Source: Chlamydiales bacterium (GTDB lineage: Bacteria; Chlamydiota; Chlamydiia; Chlamydiales; JAAKFR01). From it: a stretch of 64,000 nt of DNA. Every line of letters starts with the position of its first letter. Within the stretch, counting starts at the first letter, position 1. A model generated the notes under the pieces. It saw only the letters and a list, made by a program, of their open reading frames with translations. It ran no database searches and was not told the origin of the DNA. A program made the translations under genes and the position numbers. The DNA is taken from assembly GCA_022601635.1 (NCBI GenBank), contig JAJACG010000012.1, positions 1-64,000 of the forward strand, in the 5' to 3' direction. Positions 45,523 through 57,210 of the stretch are shown piece after piece.

Positions 45523-46380
45523 TCACAGATGGAAGTCGTGGACAGCTTGGCCACCCTCTCCATGATGCTGAAGAGCATACAGTCGCCCCATGCCCTCTTG
45601 TTGAAGCACTGGTAAAATCTTCCAACTCACCTCAGCCTTACGAGTAGACAAATTAACATCCATTCTACCCTCAACATGATAGAGCTCTTTTCGTCCCTCT
45701 CCTGCAATAGAATCGATCGAGCTGAGCCAAACCCCTTCGATACAATCTTCACCACTATCATTTTGATAATAGTTTATCGCCACCCCAGCGTTACCGCTCA
45801 GCATGGTCACTCCTGGCATCGCATACCTGCGAAATACCTCTGTATTTACAGGTGTCACCAACGCTTGGTTCGAATAGCTTACAACAAGCGGCTTATCTTG
45901 GACCGCCTTCCAATACTCATCGGAAGATACCTGCCTTCCATTCAATAAATTTGCCTGCCTGCGCAAGTCATTTTGGGTCTCTTTTGCTGTAATGGCCCTT
46001 AAATCTAGATCAACCATGGTAAGCGAACCCTTCGTATATCCATTCTCAACTCGCTCACAGTAGGTCTCTTCTACGTCCCCTTCAAAAGGTGTCTGTGACG
46101 GAAACTCCGGCTCAAACTCAAGATCACCATCCCCAGTCAGATAGGCCTGCGACTCCTTTGTCGGCGGAGTCATTGAGATGGCACTATCCCGACCAGGCTC
46201 CTTTGCTGCCCCGGCAAAACTTCTAATCAGTACTGGTGATGGAGCTGTAGACTGACCAGATGGCGGCAGCTTCCTGCGCAGCATCGATGAGAATGCCGTT
46301 CGAAATACCTTCCCCACTTCAGCGGTTCTTGTTATTGGCTGTACTTGATGCGAACTCCCAATCCCCCTAGCTGGCTCCAT
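45523..46380 (-). CDS. Paralogous family member 1 (effector-like, soluble)
   Basis: DLRRQANLLNGRQVSSDEYWKAVQDKPLVVSYSNQALVTPVNTEVFRRY...CIEGVWLSSI...KELYHVEGRMDVNL. Confidence 0.75.
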   Translation of the reverse strand: MEPARGIGSSHQVQPITRTAEVGKVFRTAFSSMLRRKLPPSGQSTAPSPVLIRSFAGAAKEPGRDSAISMTPPTKESQAYLTGDGDLEFEPEFPSQTPFEGDVEETYCERVENGYTKGSLTMVDLDLRAITAKETQNDLRRQANLLNGRQVSSDEYWKAVQDKPLVVSYSNQALVTPVNTEVFRRYAMPGVTMLSGNAGVAINYYQNDSGEDCIEGVWLSSIDSIAGEGRKELYHVEGRMDVNLSTRKAEVSWKILPVLQQEGMGRLYALQHHGEGGQAVHDFHL

Positions 46381-46383
46381 GAG

Positions 46384-47190
46384 CTACTCCTCTCCCGATA
46401 GTTTATAGTCAATACCTTCAGGATCTCCATCCCTTCCATGCAAGACAGTAAATCGCTTTCCCTTCACTGGTAAAGAGAGCTTCCACTCCATATGAGCTCT
46501 TTTTGTCTTTACATTGACCTCCATCCGTCCCTCAACATGATAGAGCTCTTTTCCACTCTCAATCATCTTGATTGAACCGAGCCAAACACCCTCAATACAA
46601 TCCTCATCATCCTCATTTTGATAGTGATTGACGGCAACCCCACGGTGGCCTGTAGCCAGGATCCCTGAAACTTGGTAATGCCGAAAGACTTCGGTACTCA
46701 CAGGAGAGAGCAGATTTTGATTGGAGTATCTAACCACATCTGGTTTGTCCTTGAGCGCAGCCAAGTACTCTTTCGGCGAAAGCTGCTCACCATTGATCAA
46801 GTTGACCTGCCGTGGCAGATCACTCTTGGTCACATCCTCTCTTAAGGCAGTAAGATCAAAGCGAGCCATCTCAAGAGAGCCTTGCATGTATCTCTCTTCA
46901 ACATGCCCCTTGAAACTTTCTTCGATCTGAGCATCACTTCCACTATACTTCTTATTAGCGGGGAGCTTTGGATCAATTGGCATGTGCCCCTTTCCAGTCA
47001 AATAGGCGCGCGTAACAGCATAATCAGAAAGCTCGACAGGAGGAGGTCCTACAGCACCACTACTAGGCAGTTTCTGTGTAAGAAGAGTCGCAGCAGCAGC
47101 ATGCGAAATCTGATCTCTATCCTGACTTGACCCCGCTGGCTGCACGCTATGCGTAGATCCAAGCGGAGACCCCCTCGAAGTCGGTTCCAT
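46384..47190 (-). CDS. Paralogous family member 2 (effector-like, soluble)
   Basis: DLPRQVNLINGEQLSPKEYLAALKDKPDVVRYSNQNLLSPVSTEVFRHY...CIEGVWLGSI...KELYHVEGRMEVNV; clear paralogue of 45523-46380. Confidence 0.78.
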   Translation of the reverse strand: MEPTSRGSPLGSTHSVQPAGSSQDRDQISHAAAATLLTQKLPSSGAVGPPPVELSDYAVTRAYLTGKGHMPIDPKLPANKKYSGSDAQIEESFKGHVEERYMQGSLEMARFDLTALREDVTKSDLPRQVNLINGEQLSPKEYLAALKDKPDVVRYSNQNLLSPVSTEVFRHYQVSGILATGHRGVAVNHYQNEDDEDCIEGVWLGSIKMIESGKELYHVEGRMEVNVKTKRAHMEWKLSLPVKGKRFTVLHGRDGDPEGIDYKLSGEE

Positions 47191-47205
47191 ATAAAAATTA
47201 TTTTA

Positions 47206-48063
47206 TCATGAAGAGGATTTTTTCAGACGATTCATTAGTGCTGCATCTGATAACATCTGGGCAGTGAGCGCAATACCAATCTCAGAAACATCATCCACAT
47301 CACACTCCCTTAGGAAGTTGTATAATTCACAAGCCTCAATACCAATGCGATAGACGCCTCTTTTTTTGATGTTTTTTCTAAGTTCTTCGATATTTTCGAA
47401 GAGTTTGAGGGGCGCTTTAGGGGCGTAGTGGCGGTATTTCATGCCGGGAGCCAGCGCCCTTTTGGAGGTGGAATAGACCACCTCTTCTCCAAGCAGCTTT
47501 TCTAACTGCTCCTTTGAGATCGAGCCTGGCCTTAAAATGGTGGCTCTCTCACCAAGCATCAAGATAGTTGATTCTAGCCCCTCTTGACAGGGCCCTCCAT
47601 CGATTACAGGCAGATCGAAATCTTGCTTCACATGCTCAGCTCGAGTGGGGCTGGGCTTACCAGAGAGGTTTGCTGAAGGGGCAACAAGAGGACCGCATTC
47701 GCGTAAAAGATCGAGCGCAAGCGGATGATTAGGAATACGAATAGCAACTGTCTCAAGGCCAGCCGTTACGATGGTTGGGACACTCATTTTTGCCTTCAGT
47801 ACGACCGTGAGAGGGCCGGGCCAAAGGCTTTTTAGATGCTCTAATCTGGGGTCTAGTTCTGCAAACTCCTCGACCTGATCAAAGGAGGCTAGATGGATAA
47901 TGAGAGGATTATCTTGAGGCCTGCCCTTGATATCGAAAATTTTCTTGATAGCTTCGGGGTGGTATAAGGAAGCACCGAGTCCATAGACGGTCTCAGTCGG
48001 AAAGGCAACGATCTGACCAGATTTAAGCTTTTGGCTCCAAGACATTGGAAGACATTGTAGCAC
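47206..48063 (-). CDS. tsaC: L-threonylcarbamoyladenylate synthase (Sua5/YciO/YrdC)
   Basis: GQIVAFPTETVYGLGASLYHPEAIKKIFDIKGRPQDNPLIIHL...VAPSANLSGKPSPT; Sua5-like C-terminal extension. Confidence 0.93.
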   Translation of the reverse strand: MLQCLPMSWSQKLKSGQIVAFPTETVYGLGASLYHPEAIKKIFDIKGRPQDNPLIIHLASFDQVEEFAELDPRLEHLKSLWPGPLTVVLKAKMSVPTIVTAGLETVAIRIPNHPLALDLLRECGPLVAPSANLSGKPSPTRAEHVKQDFDLPVIDGGPCQEGLESTILMLGERATILRPGSISKEQLEKLLGEEVVYSTSKRALAPGMKYRHYAPKAPLKLFENIEELRKNIKKRGVYRIGIEACELYNFLRECDVDDVSEIGIALTAQMLSDAALMNRLKKSSS

Positions 48064-49054
48064 TATTTTCTCTTAACCACAATGACTGGTAAGAGCGGGG
48101 AGCTCCGATTTCGGTCGGACTCTTCAACTCCCAAGATAGTCTTGTTGATATAAATCCCGGCTTGATGCGCATGCGAGCCTCCACATTGCGAATGCGCTTC
48201 ATACCATCTTCTGTACATTGAACTAAAGCTCCCAGCCAAATCAACTCAAGTTCAGTTGAATGTGGCAGAAAATGGATCACGAGTCCTTCGCCATTGGCAA
48301 TATCAAATTCTCTATCTACTCCATCACCCATAGCAAAAACTTTCATCAGGTGCTTCCGCATAACTGACGTAAAATTTTGATTGGCTAGGGCTAGCAACGA
48401 TTCGTCGACATCCCTATAAAAGCTGTCGGAATCCACAGGGGTAGTATCATAAAGATAGATTTGGCGGAACCTATCCTTTTGAGATTGCTCACGATCACCC
48501 TCAACCATAAACTGGAGTTCTATCTTACCCTTCTTAACCCCTTCTAATCGGTTCATATATTCGTCAATAGAAGAAGCTGAGGAGGGCAGCTCTCTTTTCG
48601 GTATTTTGCGATGCCCAACAGATTCTTCCCCATCTGAAACCTTTTCTGTCATCCCTCTTCTTATTTCAAATCGTTTACGCATAGAAGTACGCCGCTCTTT
48701 GGTCAACATCTTGATTTTGCGACCAGGAGGTGGCTGTCGCTTTGGAGCTGGAGCTGGAGCTGGAGCTGGAGCTGGAGCTGGAGCTGGAGCTGGAGCTGGA
48801 GCTGGAGCTGGAGCTGGAGCTGGAGCTGGAGCTTGTTTAGAGCGGCAAAGCAGAGAGGAGGCAACCGTAAAACTCGCAAGCGACATGAATCCAGCCGTAC
48901 CACAGGCATAGAGCTTCCAACCCGAGGGCGGTAACTTGAAGTAGCCATACGCAGATATAGCCAGCAAAGCAACTGACACCACCAAGGCCGCCTTCAATGG
49001 CCAAACCCGAGATTGTGAAATCGAATCTAATCCTACTTTATCTACTTTAGTCAT
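48023..49054 (-). CDS. Paralogous family member 3: bilobed TM hairpin, (Ala-Pro)15 linker and family C-terminal domain
   Basis: PLKAALVVSVALLAISAYGYFKLPPSGWKLYACGTAGFMSLASFTVASSLLC then (AP)15; C-term DVDESLLALANQNF...VIHFLPHSTELELIWLGALVQ...VEARMRI. Confidence 0.7.
   Translation of the reverse strand: MTKVDKVGLDSISQSRVWPLKAALVVSVALLAISAYGYFKLPPSGWKLYACGTAGFMSLASFTVASSLLCRSKQAPAPAPAPAPAPAPAPAPAPAPAPAPAPAPKRQPPPGRKIKMLTKERRTSMRKRFEIRRGMTEKVSDGEESVGHRKIPKRELPSSASSIDEYMNRLEGVKKGKIELQFMVEGDREQSQKDRFRQIYLYDTTPVDSDSFYRDVDESLLALANQNFTSVMRKHLMKVFAMGDGVDREFDIANGEGLVIHFLPHSTELELIWLGALVQCTEDGMKRIRNVEARMRIKPGFISTRLSWELKSPTEIGAPRSYQSLWLRENSATMSSNVLEPKA
48744..48833. repeat. Hexanucleotide microsatellite (GGAGCT)15
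   Basis: 15 uninterrupted GGAGCT units, encoding Ala-Pro on the minus strand. Confidence 0.97.
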
Positions 49055-49102
49055 AAAGTCTTATTATAACATATCTAGTATTTATTTTACAAGATCTTTA
49101 TA

Positions 49103-49843
49103 TTATAAGAAATAACCAATAGAGCCCGACCCAGAAAGGGCCGAAAGATGCTCCTTTTGCCCCAATATAGCTCTATGACGCAGAGTATAGCGCAAGTCAG
49201 CCTCCCTATCCCTCGCTCCTGCTACCATATGCACCTCTATCTTCTCCAACAAAAGACGCTGGCTCTCTTCTGTCACCTCAATCAAATCATATAGAGCAAT
49301 AAATTCTAACTTCTGCTGTTGCGGTAAATAGTTAACAAAATAACCACCACCTCCTCCCACATAGCGTTTTACTTTCTGATCTGGATATTTATCCATGAAG
49401 CGTTGATTGATCGACTCATACGCCTCTAGCATATATCTTTGGTTTGCAATCGCATAGAGCTCACTATTACTCCCCTCTAGAGCAGCTTTAAACGCCTTTT
49501 TTGTCACACGCTTACCATTGATCAGCAAGCCCTGTCGATCAAGATCTTTCTCGGTCTGCTCTCTACTCGCAACAGCATTCTTAAAACGAAGCTTCGAGCG
49601 ATCACTCTCCAGTATTGGCCTAGAAGAATAAGCAACAATCTGTCCAAAAAACGCCGTTAGAAACCCGACTCCAGAAAGAGAAGAGGCAGCTACAATCACG
49701 CGGCTCTGCCAGCTATAGCGAGCAAAATTATAGTTACCAGCTACAGCAAAAACTGCCATTGAAACAGCAACCGCAAGCGCCATATTTCGCACTACTGCAA
49801 CAGAGCCACGGCATGGATCTAATCTACTTAAACTGCTGACCAC
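49103..49843 (-). CDS. Paralogous family member 4: bilobed TM hairpin and family domain
   Basis: RNMALAVAVSMAVFAVAGNYNFARYSWQSRVIVAASSLSGVGFLTAFFGQIVAY; DLDRQGLLINGKRVTKKAFKAALEGSNSELYAIANQRY...FVNYLPQQQKLEFIALYDLIEV...EKIEVHM. Confidence 0.7.
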   Translation of the reverse strand: MVSSLSRLDPCRGSVAVVRNMALAVAVSMAVFAVAGNYNFARYSWQSRVIVAASSLSGVGFLTAFFGQIVAYSSRPILESDRSKLRFKNAVASREQTEKDLDRQGLLINGKRVTKKAFKAALEGSNSELYAIANQRYMLEAYESINQRFMDKYPDQKVKRYVGGGGGYFVNYLPQQQKLEFIALYDLIEVTEESQRLLLEKIEVHMVAGARDREADLRYTLRHRAILGQKEHLSALSGSGSIGYFL

Positions 49844-49920
49844 AAAAATATTGTACCATAAAGAAAAGTTAATCAGAACTTTATATTTTCCAAATATTAC
49901 CTATCATATATAGTGACGTT

Positions 49921-50373
49921 ATGGCAGGATTTATTAATAAAAGTATGACAGCCCTTACTCGGGCTGGAGATGGCCTTAGCCACCTCCTTCTACTCATCAT
50001 TCGCCTCTACTGGGGTAGCTCTCTTGTAATGACAGGCATAGGGAAGTTATCTCATCTGGACAAAGTTGCTGGCTTTTTTGCCTCTTTGCACCTCCCCTTT
50101 CCAACTGCTACCGCAATTGTAGTAGCACTTGTCGAGCTTACCGGTGGAGCGGCTCTCTTTTTGGGGCTCTTTAGTCGCTTCATGAGTCTGCTGTTGATGA
50201 TTCTCTTTTGGGTTGCCTACTTGACTGCTCACATAGATGCTTTGATGAGCATCTTCTCCAATCCATCCCTCTTTTTGATGCAAGACGCCTTCTTATACCT
50301 ATTTGTAGCAACCATCGTGTTCTGCTTTGGTCCAGGGATCTTTGCCATCGATTACTGGCTCAACAGAAAGTAG
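49921..50373 (+). CDS. DoxX-family membrane protein
   Basis: LLLLIIRLYWGSSLVMTGIGKLSHLDKVAGFFASLHLPFPTATAIVVALVELTGGAALFLGLFSR. Confidence 0.85.
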   Translation: MAGFINKSMTALTRAGDGLSHLLLLIIRLYWGSSLVMTGIGKLSHLDKVAGFFASLHLPFPTATAIVVALVELTGGAALFLGLFSRFMSLLLMILFWVAYLTAHIDALMSIFSNPSLFLMQDAFLYLFVATIVFCFGPGIFAIDYWLNRK

Positions 50374-50429
50374 TATTTGTTTTTTCTAAAGCTCTGCTAA
50401 ACTCTTCGCCATGCCTGCCCGTATCACCT

Positions 50430-50945
50430 ATGTTTATAGCAATCCGCCCAAAGATATCTCAACCAGCTGTGACCAAAATCCAGTTTAAGATCGCACTTGC
50501 TCTCTCGGCATTTGCTGTTCCTCTTCTTATCACCTCATTTAATCCCAAACTAAGGTCGTGGCAAACACTACCCTATCTAGCAGCAAAATGGTGCTTTATT
50601 TTAGCCCTGATAGCACTTGGGCAGCGAAACAGCGAAAGGGTAGCAACGCTGTACAACTTCTCCTACTATCACTACCACTACCTAGTTGAAAATCTAGATA
50701 TTCAAGACTATATGGAGCAGTGTAAAGAGAGAGACTGTGTGATCGAATACCGCGGGGCGATCTGGAGATACTCAGAAGATAGATGGCAAAATGCCATAGA
50801 TCAGCTCCACTATTTAGATGAGCAGAATAATGAGAGCGTGGGCGTGCTCATCAACAATCAACGAAGAGCGATTCGCCACTTCCTACCAGGCAAGAAATTG
50901 CCTACCCTCTACCCCTACCGCCTGAATCATCTAGTATGGCACTAG
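50430..50945 (+). CDS. Hypothetical bilobed membrane protein (Inc-like; possible distant member 5)
   Basis: KIQFKIALALSAFAVPLLITSFNPKLRSWQTLPYLAAKWCFILALIALG then soluble C-term with IRHFLPGK; start trimmed to MFIAIRP. Confidence 0.5.
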   Translation: MFIAIRPKISQPAVTKIQFKIALALSAFAVPLLITSFNPKLRSWQTLPYLAAKWCFILALIALGQRNSERVATLYNFSYYHYHYLVENLDIQDYMEQCKERDCVIEYRGAIWRYSEDRWQNAIDQLHYLDEQNNESVGVLINNQRRAIRHFLPGKKLPTLYPYRLNHLVWH

Positions 50946-50970
50946 CCTGCCCGAGGAGATACTGAATAAG

Positions 50971-51130
50971 GGAGACACTGAATAATTCGGTTATTGGAGA
51001 TTCTGCCAAGATTTGCAACGCTGGGAAATTCGGAGCCTCTGCTAACCCATTGAGGGTTAGTAAAGTCGAGAATAATGCAGCGGTGCGAAGATTGGCAGAA
51101 GATTCAATGAGTGAGCTGTTCAGTGTCTCC
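50971..51130. repeat. Family B palindromic repeat, full length, with partial duplicate terminus at 50954-50970
   Basis: GGAGACACTGAATAATTC...TGCTAACCCATTGAGGGTTAGTA...GAGCTGTTCAGTGTCTCC; preceded by GAGGAGATACTGAATAAG. Confidence 0.92.
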
Positions 51131-51718
51131 TCAAACACTCAAAGTGTTTGAAGGTGTAGCCTTCTTTTCAACCTTCTGAAGCTCAGGGTTGATCAATTCA
51201 AACGACTCAATGAAGCGCGAGTAATTTGTATCCAAAGTATCTTTAGCCTTATACACAGCAAAAACCTGATATAGCGTGTTATAAACTAAGATTAACTTCC
51301 CCTGAAAATAGATATCCTCATTCTTTACAAGAAATGAGAGCGACTTAAATCCCTGCTGCTCTCCCATCTGCATCGAAACTACCTGGGATCCAGGAAGTGC
51401 AGATAGCATCCCCCCAAAACCATCTTGTAAATTGCCCTCGGGATTAGACATATCAATCTCAGCTGGATAGTTCCAAACTGAAATCACATAAACAACATCC
51501 TCACTCGGCTCACTAATAAACGTATTGTAATAGATCGCTAAATCAGTTCTAGGAATCGGAATTTTCTGCTCCACATGCTCTGGCTGCGTCGGGAATGAGG
51601 CCTGAAATCCATTTTTCTGAGCCGTAAACCCCTTCCAATCAGCAGCCAACAGAGGAGAAGAGAGAAATAGACCCACCGCCATAATGTTTAGAAGAAGTTT
51701 GTTTGATGTAAAAGCCAT
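51131..51718 (-). CDS. Secreted hypothetical protein
   Basis: Signal peptide NIMAVGLFLSSPLLAADWKGFTAQKNGFQASFPTQPEHVEQKIP; stop codon abuts the repeat. Confidence 0.7.
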   Translation of the reverse strand: MAFTSNKLLLNIMAVGLFLSSPLLAADWKGFTAQKNGFQASFPTQPEHVEQKIPIPRTDLAIYYNTFISEPSEDVVYVISVWNYPAEIDMSNPEGNLQDGFGGMLSALPGSQVVSMQMGEQQGFKSLSFLVKNEDIYFQGKLILVYNTLYQVFAVYKAKDTLDTNYSRFIESFELINPELQKVEKKATPSNTLSV

Positions 51719-51829
51719 TTCAAATCCTTTTGTTTATACTTTTCATTCTAACTCATTACTACAAATAATAAGAAATATTTTATCGGATGGCGCTTTGCTT
51801 TTTTCTAGAAAATTATGTAAGATGCTTGG

Positions 51830-54554
<2,725 letters not shown>

Positions 54555-54582
54555 ATAAAGTGAATGATTTCGAGAATTAAGT

Positions 54583-56157
54583 ATGTACGAACAGTCTATG
54601 CCTGGAGTTACCACCATTAACTTAGGGGATAATCCTCTTCAAGAGGAGGAAACGATTTCAAAGCTCGCTGACCCCTGCATTTTGGTCATCTTTGGTGCAA
54701 CTGGCGATTTGACAGCAAGAAAGCTTGTACCCGCTCTTTATAATCTGGCGCGTGATGGACAGCTACCGGCGCACTTTTGCTTGGTTGGTTTTGCTAGAAG
54801 AGATAAGAGTCATGGTGATTTCCGTCAGGAGATGTATGAGGCAATTTCTCAATTTTCTCGTGTGAAGCCAATCGATGAAAAGGTTTGGGACTCATTGAAA
54901 GAGAAGATCTTCTACCACAAGTCCAACTTTGATGATCCTGAGGGTTACGCCTCATTAGACACATTTTTGAAGAGCTTGGATCAGCAGCACGGCACTAAGG
55001 GTAACCGCGTCTTTTACCTCTCGACTCAGCCAAAGTTTTTCCCCGATATCATCGAGAGGATGGGTGAACACGGTCTTATCTACGATGTGAACAAAGAGAA
55101 GACCAAGTGGTCGCGCATCATCATTGAGAAGCCTTTTGGTCACGATCTGCAGTCAGCTCAAGAGCTTCAAAGCTTTGTTGAGAAGCATCTAGATGAGAGT
55201 CAGATCTATAGAATTGATCACTACTTAGGCAAAGAGACTGTTCAAAACATTTTGGTTTTTCGTTTTGCTAACTCCATTTTCGAGGGTCTTTGGAACAACC
55301 GCTATGTGGATCATGTACAGATCACTGTGGGTGAAGATATTGGTATTGGGACACGCGGCGCCTTCTTTGAGGAGGCGGGTATTATGCGCGACATTGTGCA
55401 GAACCATATGATGCAGCTGCTTTCAATGGTGGCTATGGAACCGCCGAGTAATCTCTCTGCCAATGCGATTCGTGATGAAAAGGTGAAGGTAGTTCAGGCG
55501 CTACGGCCTTTGGATCCATCTCAGATGGATGAGTTTGTGGTGCGTGGGCAATATGCTCCGGGCTTTGTGGGTGGAGAGAAGGCGATAGGCTACCGTGAGG
55601 AGAACAATGTCGATCCCAATTCGACAGTAGAAACCTTCTTTGCGACGAAGATGTTCATTGACAACTGGCGTTGGGCGGGTGTCCCCTTCTACTTGAGGGC
55701 GGGTAAGCGTTTGCCAAAAAGAGCGTCGGAGATCACGATCTGTTTCAAAGATGTGCCCAATGTCCTTTTTGCAGGAAGTGGCAAGAAGATTGAGCCGAAC
55801 CTGCTTGTATTGAGAATTCAACCTGATGAGGGTATCTCATTGAAGATGAATTGTAAGGTTCCAGGTCCCGCCAACTCGATCAAACCTGTGAAGATGGCTT
55901 TTCGCTACGGTTCCTATTTTGGTTTAACACCACCTGAGGCTTATGAGCGTCTGATCTGCGATTGCATCTTGGGTGAGGGAACGCTTTTTGCTCGCTGTGA
56001 TGAGGTGTTGGCGGCGTGGAAGTGGTTCACTCCGATTTTAGAGCACTGGGAGACAAGCAAGCCGCAGGACTTCCCCAACTATGAATGTGGCACGTGGGGC
56101 CCTCAGGCAGCGGTTGATCTGCTGGCGAGAGATGGCAGGGCGTGGAGATTGATTTAA
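54583..56157 (+). CDS. zwf: Glucose-6-phosphate 1-dehydrogenase
   Basis: CILVIFGATGDLTARKLVPALYNLARDGQLP...RIIIEKPFGHDL...YRIDHYLGKETVQNILVFRFAN. Confidence 0.96.
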   Translation: MYEQSMPGVTTINLGDNPLQEEETISKLADPCILVIFGATGDLTARKLVPALYNLARDGQLPAHFCLVGFARRDKSHGDFRQEMYEAISQFSRVKPIDEKVWDSLKEKIFYHKSNFDDPEGYASLDTFLKSLDQQHGTKGNRVFYLSTQPKFFPDIIERMGEHGLIYDVNKEKTKWSRIIIEKPFGHDLQSAQELQSFVEKHLDESQIYRIDHYLGKETVQNILVFRFANSIFEGLWNNRYVDHVQITVGEDIGIGTRGAFFEEAGIMRDIVQNHMMQLLSMVAMEPPSNLSANAIRDEKVKVVQALRPLDPSQMDEFVVRGQYAPGFVGGEKAIGYREENNVDPNSTVETFFATKMFIDNWRWAGVPFYLRAGKRLPKRASEITICFKDVPNVLFAGSGKKIEPNLLVLRIQPDEGISLKMNCKVPGPANSIKPVKMAFRYGSYFGLTPPEAYERLICDCILGEGTLFARCDEVLAAWKWFTPILEHWETSKPQDFPNYECGTWGPQAAVDLLARDGRAWRLI

Positions 56158-57209
56158 TGACGATGGCGGCAAACGAGATAGAGATCATCAACATTGAGAA
56201 GGAGCTGACGCGACTTTGGGACCAGGAGCTTGGTCAGAACAAGACGCGCGCCTCTCTGTTCAATCTGATCATCTATGTGCCGCAAGGGCAGCGTATCAAG
56301 CTCTTTGACTCTATTGTGGACAATGTGGTGAACAAATTCCCCTGTAGAGTTTTGATGATTTCATCAGAAGAGAGGGGCAATAGCGACAAACTGCAGACAG
56401 CGGTAAGTTCTCACACGATTGGTTCGATCTACTGTGAGATCATCCGTATTGAGGTAGCGGGCAAGTATAAGGAGCGCGTTCCCTTTTTGGTGATCCCCAA
56501 CATTCAGGCTGATCTGCCAGTTTACATGCTCTGGACGCAAGATCCGCTCAGCGACAATCCGATCTTTCCTAAGTTAGCGCGCATCTCAAACCGCATTATC
56601 TTCGATGCTGAGTCAACAGCCAACTTGCAGAAGTATAGCCAGAAGCTTTTGGAGGTAAAAAAGAACTTTTCTGCTGATGTGGGCGACTTGAACTGGAGTG
56701 CCTTGGCGCCTTGGCGTAAGCTTCTTGCTGAGACTTACAATGATGCCAAAATGTTGGAGCATCTGCGCGAGGCATCTGATATTCGCATCACCTATAATAA
56801 GAAGGTGAGCCCACTCCACCCACACACTGAGATTGAGGCGGCCTACTTGCAAGCGTGGATTGCCAGCCGCATGCAGTGGAAACTAAAATCACAGCTCACC
56901 TACATGAATGAGAAGGACAAGGTAAAGGTAGCAATTGAGACCGCTTCGGTCGATCTTCCAGCAGGAGCCATTGTTTCGCTTGAGATTGTGAGCAAAAAGA
57001 GTGGTGGTCACTTGATCTGCACACGCGATCCAAATTCCTGCCAAGTGCATGTGCAATTCTCTGACAATGAAAAATGTCAACTTCCAGTCTGTCACATCTT
57101 GACAGGAGCGGAAGAGGGGCAAGAGATCATCAACGAAATCTTCTATCCCGCATCGATGGAGCACTTCTGCTCTGCACTGACTATGTTAAGTAATACTAAA
57201 TGGAAATGA
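56142..57209 (+). CDS. opcA: OpcA-like glucose-6-phosphate dehydrogenase assembly protein
   Basis: KTRASLFNLIIYVPQGQR...CEIIRIEVAGKYKERVPFLVIPNIQADLPVYMLWTQDP...DLNWSALAPWRKLLAETYN; between zwf and pgl. Confidence 0.8.
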   Translation: MEIDLMTMAANEIEIINIEKELTRLWDQELGQNKTRASLFNLIIYVPQGQRIKLFDSIVDNVVNKFPCRVLMISSEERGNSDKLQTAVSSHTIGSIYCEIIRIEVAGKYKERVPFLVIPNIQADLPVYMLWTQDPLSDNPIFPKLARISNRIIFDAESTANLQKYSQKLLEVKKNFSADVGDLNWSALAPWRKLLAETYNDAKMLEHLREASDIRITYNKKVSPLHPHTEIEAAYLQAWIASRMQWKLKSQLTYMNEKDKVKVAIETASVDLPAGAIVSLEIVSKKSGGHLICTRDPNSCQVHVQFSDNEKCQLPVCHILTGAEEGQEIINEIFYPASMEHFCSALTMLSNTKWK

Positions 57210-57210
57210 C

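Noticed and set aside
48606-48911. Plus-strand ORF with (GA)n repeat and minus-strand ORF with (LQ)n repeat
   Set aside because: Alternative-frame translations of the GGAGCT microsatellite; the AP frame sits in the long paralogue-family ORF.
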